From positions 34,967-56,134 of the forward strand of contig JH153698.1 in NCBI GenBank assembly GCA_000226015.1: DNA of 21,168 nt, written 5' to 3'. Below, in pieces: positions 17,898 through 21,168 of this stretch. This DNA is from Mnemiopsis leidyi (taxonomy: Eukaryota; Ctenophora; Tentaculata; Lobata; Bolinopsidae). Made by a program: the position numbers and the translations under genes. The notes below the pieces were generated by a model. The model did no database searches. It saw only the letters and a list, made by a program, of their open reading frames with translations, and was not told the DNA's origin. Every line of letters begins with the position of its first letter. Positions within the stretch are counted from its first letter, which is position 1.

Positions 17898-20800
17898 CTC
17901 CTACTAAAGGCGCAAATCGTTAATTAACCAATAAATCAATAATTACCATATCACTGGGACAATTTTAAGGGCTTAGATTCAAACCAAAGCTGCATATAAA
18001 GACTATCAATCAAGGCTAATTAAGTTCAAAAGAAACTATTCAAGAATCAACCATGTGCATGGCATGAACAGTGAACACTTGAAAGATTAATATGGACGAT
18101 TAAAATTGCCGATTTTAGCTGTAACAAGGAATTCTGCAGCACTGATTTAAGTTCAATTATCAAGTAATTTGAACGCATGTTGCTTGTGAACTTCCCGAAA
18201 TAGATCGGGTTATTTTAATACATATTGTTGACTCTAAACGAGGATATGCGAAGTAATTATTTCTGATCCTGGGAGAGAAACGTTAGGCTTTGTACCGGTA
18301 ACAAATCCAGAGTAGGAGATGTGCGATGGATAGTCTAAACGAGATGAAATATGTGTTATGCAGCAAAAAGAGATCTGATTTGTCATAGATAGGTTAAAAG
18401 TCTCATAATACCAAGATTGTCCAGTATTTCCGGCACAAGATTATTTAACGTCTAATCAGCTAAAAGCTAAGAAGTCTAATCCGATAATAGCTACCAAAAT
18501 CTTTTAACTCCTCAACATTGATTTATCATTATTATTATGATAGAAAATGGCTACTCATCGAAATAAATGTCTTTGTGTCAGTAGACTGTCCCAAAATGTA
18601 AAGTCGAAGCAAATTTCATCTAAAACTGAGAAATGAAAATCCTTCAGTTCTGTCTCAGAAGTAAGAAAAATAGTACATATTTCCTGCTACCTTGCACCGG
18701 TCACGCCGATTGGGTGTGACAAAATGAAGCAGTATTTATACCGAAATGACTGGTTGCGGGACAGACAAATTAGCATGGAATTCAACCGAACGTGAACAAC
18801 TTTTAGTCTTACTCAAAATGATGTCGCATGTTCTCAACGTAAAACGATAAGATAGCTTGTATATTCAGTACAACCCTGTTCTAGAGTCAGGGAGAACTAG
18901 GGAAAATACTGAGTCTGGAGAGTCTGGTCCTTTCTCATAGTCTTCCAAAGTCGTCATCCTTTGTGCGAAACCCACAATTCAAATTGTCTGGAATTATTCT
19001 GCTTCATTGTCCGAGTGATTCTTACATAATGTTATATCTCAAGTCTAAACCTTTACAAGGCGGATCTAGGATCTACTGCTCCTAAGCCAGAGTTCTATGG
19101 TCACTGCATGCTGCTATAATTATAATTACCTTGGTTCTTATTTTCTTCGCCGTTATTAGACACGTGATACGTCTGCTAGAAGAGAATTGTTCAACTCAAA
19201 TAAAACGGAATCAGTCATACTTATTACTTGTGATTTTTCCCATCCATACAAACGAAAGTATACCTCGTCACCATTATTAAAACGTTGACACTCTTAAACA
19301 CATGAATCAAAATTGAGTTTTGTTCCAACCTTTACTGTAACTGCAGACGTGGTCTTAAAGAAGTAAAATTGTCAACCAAAGAACTGAGACATCGTTTGTC
19401 ATGGCATGAATCTAAAGAATATTCAACGTACTGGATTTCACAAAAGTCGCAATTTCGAAATATAAACGTTATGCAGCTTGCGAGCAATGCACACAAAATC
19501 GATATGTACTAAACTCTCCCTCAATTGAGGGATTGGAGGCGCAGAGCCTCATACTCATAGCTTGACCATAAGGCGCTGCCAGCATTATTGTACATCACTT
19601 AGATGCGTGATAGCTGGTCGCTGCATAACAATACTTGGATGCAAGGGTAATAATATGCACATAATTCGGCGGCGGCAAAATTACAATTTCATTGAGGTCG
19701 GCGTGTGAGGTTGTTAGTCTGCCCGCACACCCGCGTCAGTTTGTCCCAGGGAAGGGGAAAACGGTTTCAAATTTGTCGGACTGTCGTACGACAAAAAGGG
19801 AGAAGAGTGATGGAAATGGGGTTGGATTTTAGGGCTAGATGTGCTGAGTGCGGAGAAAAAGTTGTTACATTTGTTATTAGCGCCGTGATTATGACTTCCT
19901 GATGAGCTGTGAAATTTATTGGATATCTCGCTGAGACTTATCATGTACGTGTTTGTGACTGATACTGACTAAACAATTGTCAACTTGACTTTCTCTTTAT
20001 CACGTCTTGCAGTCAAAAAATTCCTATACAAGCCAGCAAGCTAACTGCGACAAATTCTGATCTCCCTTGCAAGTTCAAAACAGTCATATAATGTTTTCAG
20101 CAACCTCAAAAACTCAAAATTGGAAAATAAAAATAAAAAGACAAACTCAATATATCTTATCAAACTAGGTAATATTTCAAACTGATAAGTGACAAGTATG
20201 CATCACTCTGGTTAAAGCTGTTCTCAATTGAATGTGCCCCGAAATATGACATCGTCACTATCAATCTCTCAAACCTATAGCTATGTACAGCGTTGAGCGT
20301 ACTTACTGTCACAAAAGTATTTGTCTGAAGATAGCAAAGACAGGTGTTTAGCTTAGATAAAACCTACTTTAAACTACGCCTACGAACTGCAAGCTATTCA
20401 GGGTCGGTGAATTAATTCCATGGAATCTCGATCCCCTGATCGAATCCACGGCCGTTTTTAACGCCCCAGAGTTAACTACTTTAAGTTATACAACTATTAA
20501 TGCGTCACGGTCAATCGAATTTTCTAAAGAAAATGGCAATCGAAATCTCCAAATCGGTGGTGGCTGTACCTGTTCAACGTGTCGTCATCTCGCGTCTCTA
20601 AGAGACAAAAATGCATACCAGGTCCTATTGACGGACACAACGAAACATGTGAATTCAATTTCCCGTAGGTTTTACAAACAATGGTATATTGCGTTGGAGT
20701 TGGATATCAAAGAAAAGTAAGTTCAATAATGTCTAATTGACGTGTGCTTGCACTCCTTTAAAAGTGAGCGAACTTTCAAATCTCCCAGCTTCTTATAAAG

Positions 20801-20940
20801 GGTAAATTTACTGTGTCTAGACCAATGAATTGAATTGCAGAACAACTTTGTTGGAAAACTGAGTCGTTTTCCTTGCAAACGGTATCGTTAAAGGTCTTTA
20901 ACATCAATTAACGCTCCCTGCCTAACCTACCACTAATGTT
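17898..20940. other. upstream flank of the Kv gene, no gene supported
   Basis: Three kilobases with no supported coding exon on either strand. I searched in particular for later TTC21B exons and recognised none. It may hold Kv leader exons and promoter. Local features: CCCTCAATTGAGGG, a perfect 14-bp palindrome at 19518-19531; a patch richer in G+C near 19670-19760 with GGCGGCGGC and CCCGCACACCCGCG; and GTCGTACGAC, a 10-bp palindrome near 19783. The short open frames around 19705-19944 on both strands have no family signature. Confidence 0.5.
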
Positions 20941-20966
20941 CTAAGTAGGGTTTAGGCGCATTCGAG

Positions 20967-21168
<202 letters not shown>

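Noticed and set aside
19705..19944. overlapping short frames on both strands near the G+C-rich patch
   Set aside because: Low-complexity Ser/His text on one strand and no motif on the other; no splice or start context.

Overview
The window looks like nuclear DNA of an invertebrate animal. It is AT-rich and its coding sequence is broken by GT-AG introns. It carries motile-cilium genes, a Shaker-class potassium channel and a small secreted multidomain protein. The unusual Kv subunit and the mix of a sushi-like module with an unassigned beta-rich module would fit a cnidarian, possibly a hydrozoan. That placement is inference and I hold it loosely.

Layout: 1-1399 has no firm gene, only an imperfect tandem duplication and a decayed minus-strand frame. 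1400-5131 (+) is CFAP251/WDR66 in six visible exons. 5690-7372 (+) is CFAP100/CCDC37 as one uninterrupted exon. 7976-12724 (+) is POLR1D (RPAC2/AC19), two coding exons split by a 4.4 kb intron. Inside that intron, on the minus strand, lies a secreted protein gene (10693 down to about 9131): a signal-peptide exon, two copies of one module, and a sushi-like module, all joined by phase-1 introns. The same intron holds a 12-bp minisatellite. 13134-15474 (+) is the first third of TTC21B/IFT139 in eight exons, which then runs into 15936-17881 (-), a complete four-exon voltage-gated potassium channel subunit. No later TTC21B exon is visible to the end of the window. 17882-21168 has no supported gene and ends in a long GT microsatellite.

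Working together: CFAP251 (radial spoke 3 / calmodulin- and spoke-associated complex), CFAP100 (MIA complex, inner-arm dynein control) and TTC21B (IFT-A retrograde transport) are all cilium genes on the same strand, with POLR1D (Pol I/III assembly) between them. Each of the four plus-strand genes has an AG acceptor-like site 6-13 nt before its ATG. This raises the possibility of spliced-leader trans-splicing, or of short 5'UTR introns. Two genes are nested or apparently nested antisense within introns of these genes.

Most unusual items: the Kv subunit has lost the second proline of PXP, the S6 hinge glycine and the first S4 arginine, which is the signature of an electrically silent or regulatory subunit. 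The nested secreted gene has a recently duplicated, unassigned domain. Two related MITE-like elements are present, one ending about 50 bp before the TTC21B start codon. A tRNA-derived SINE-like element lies in a TTC21B intron.
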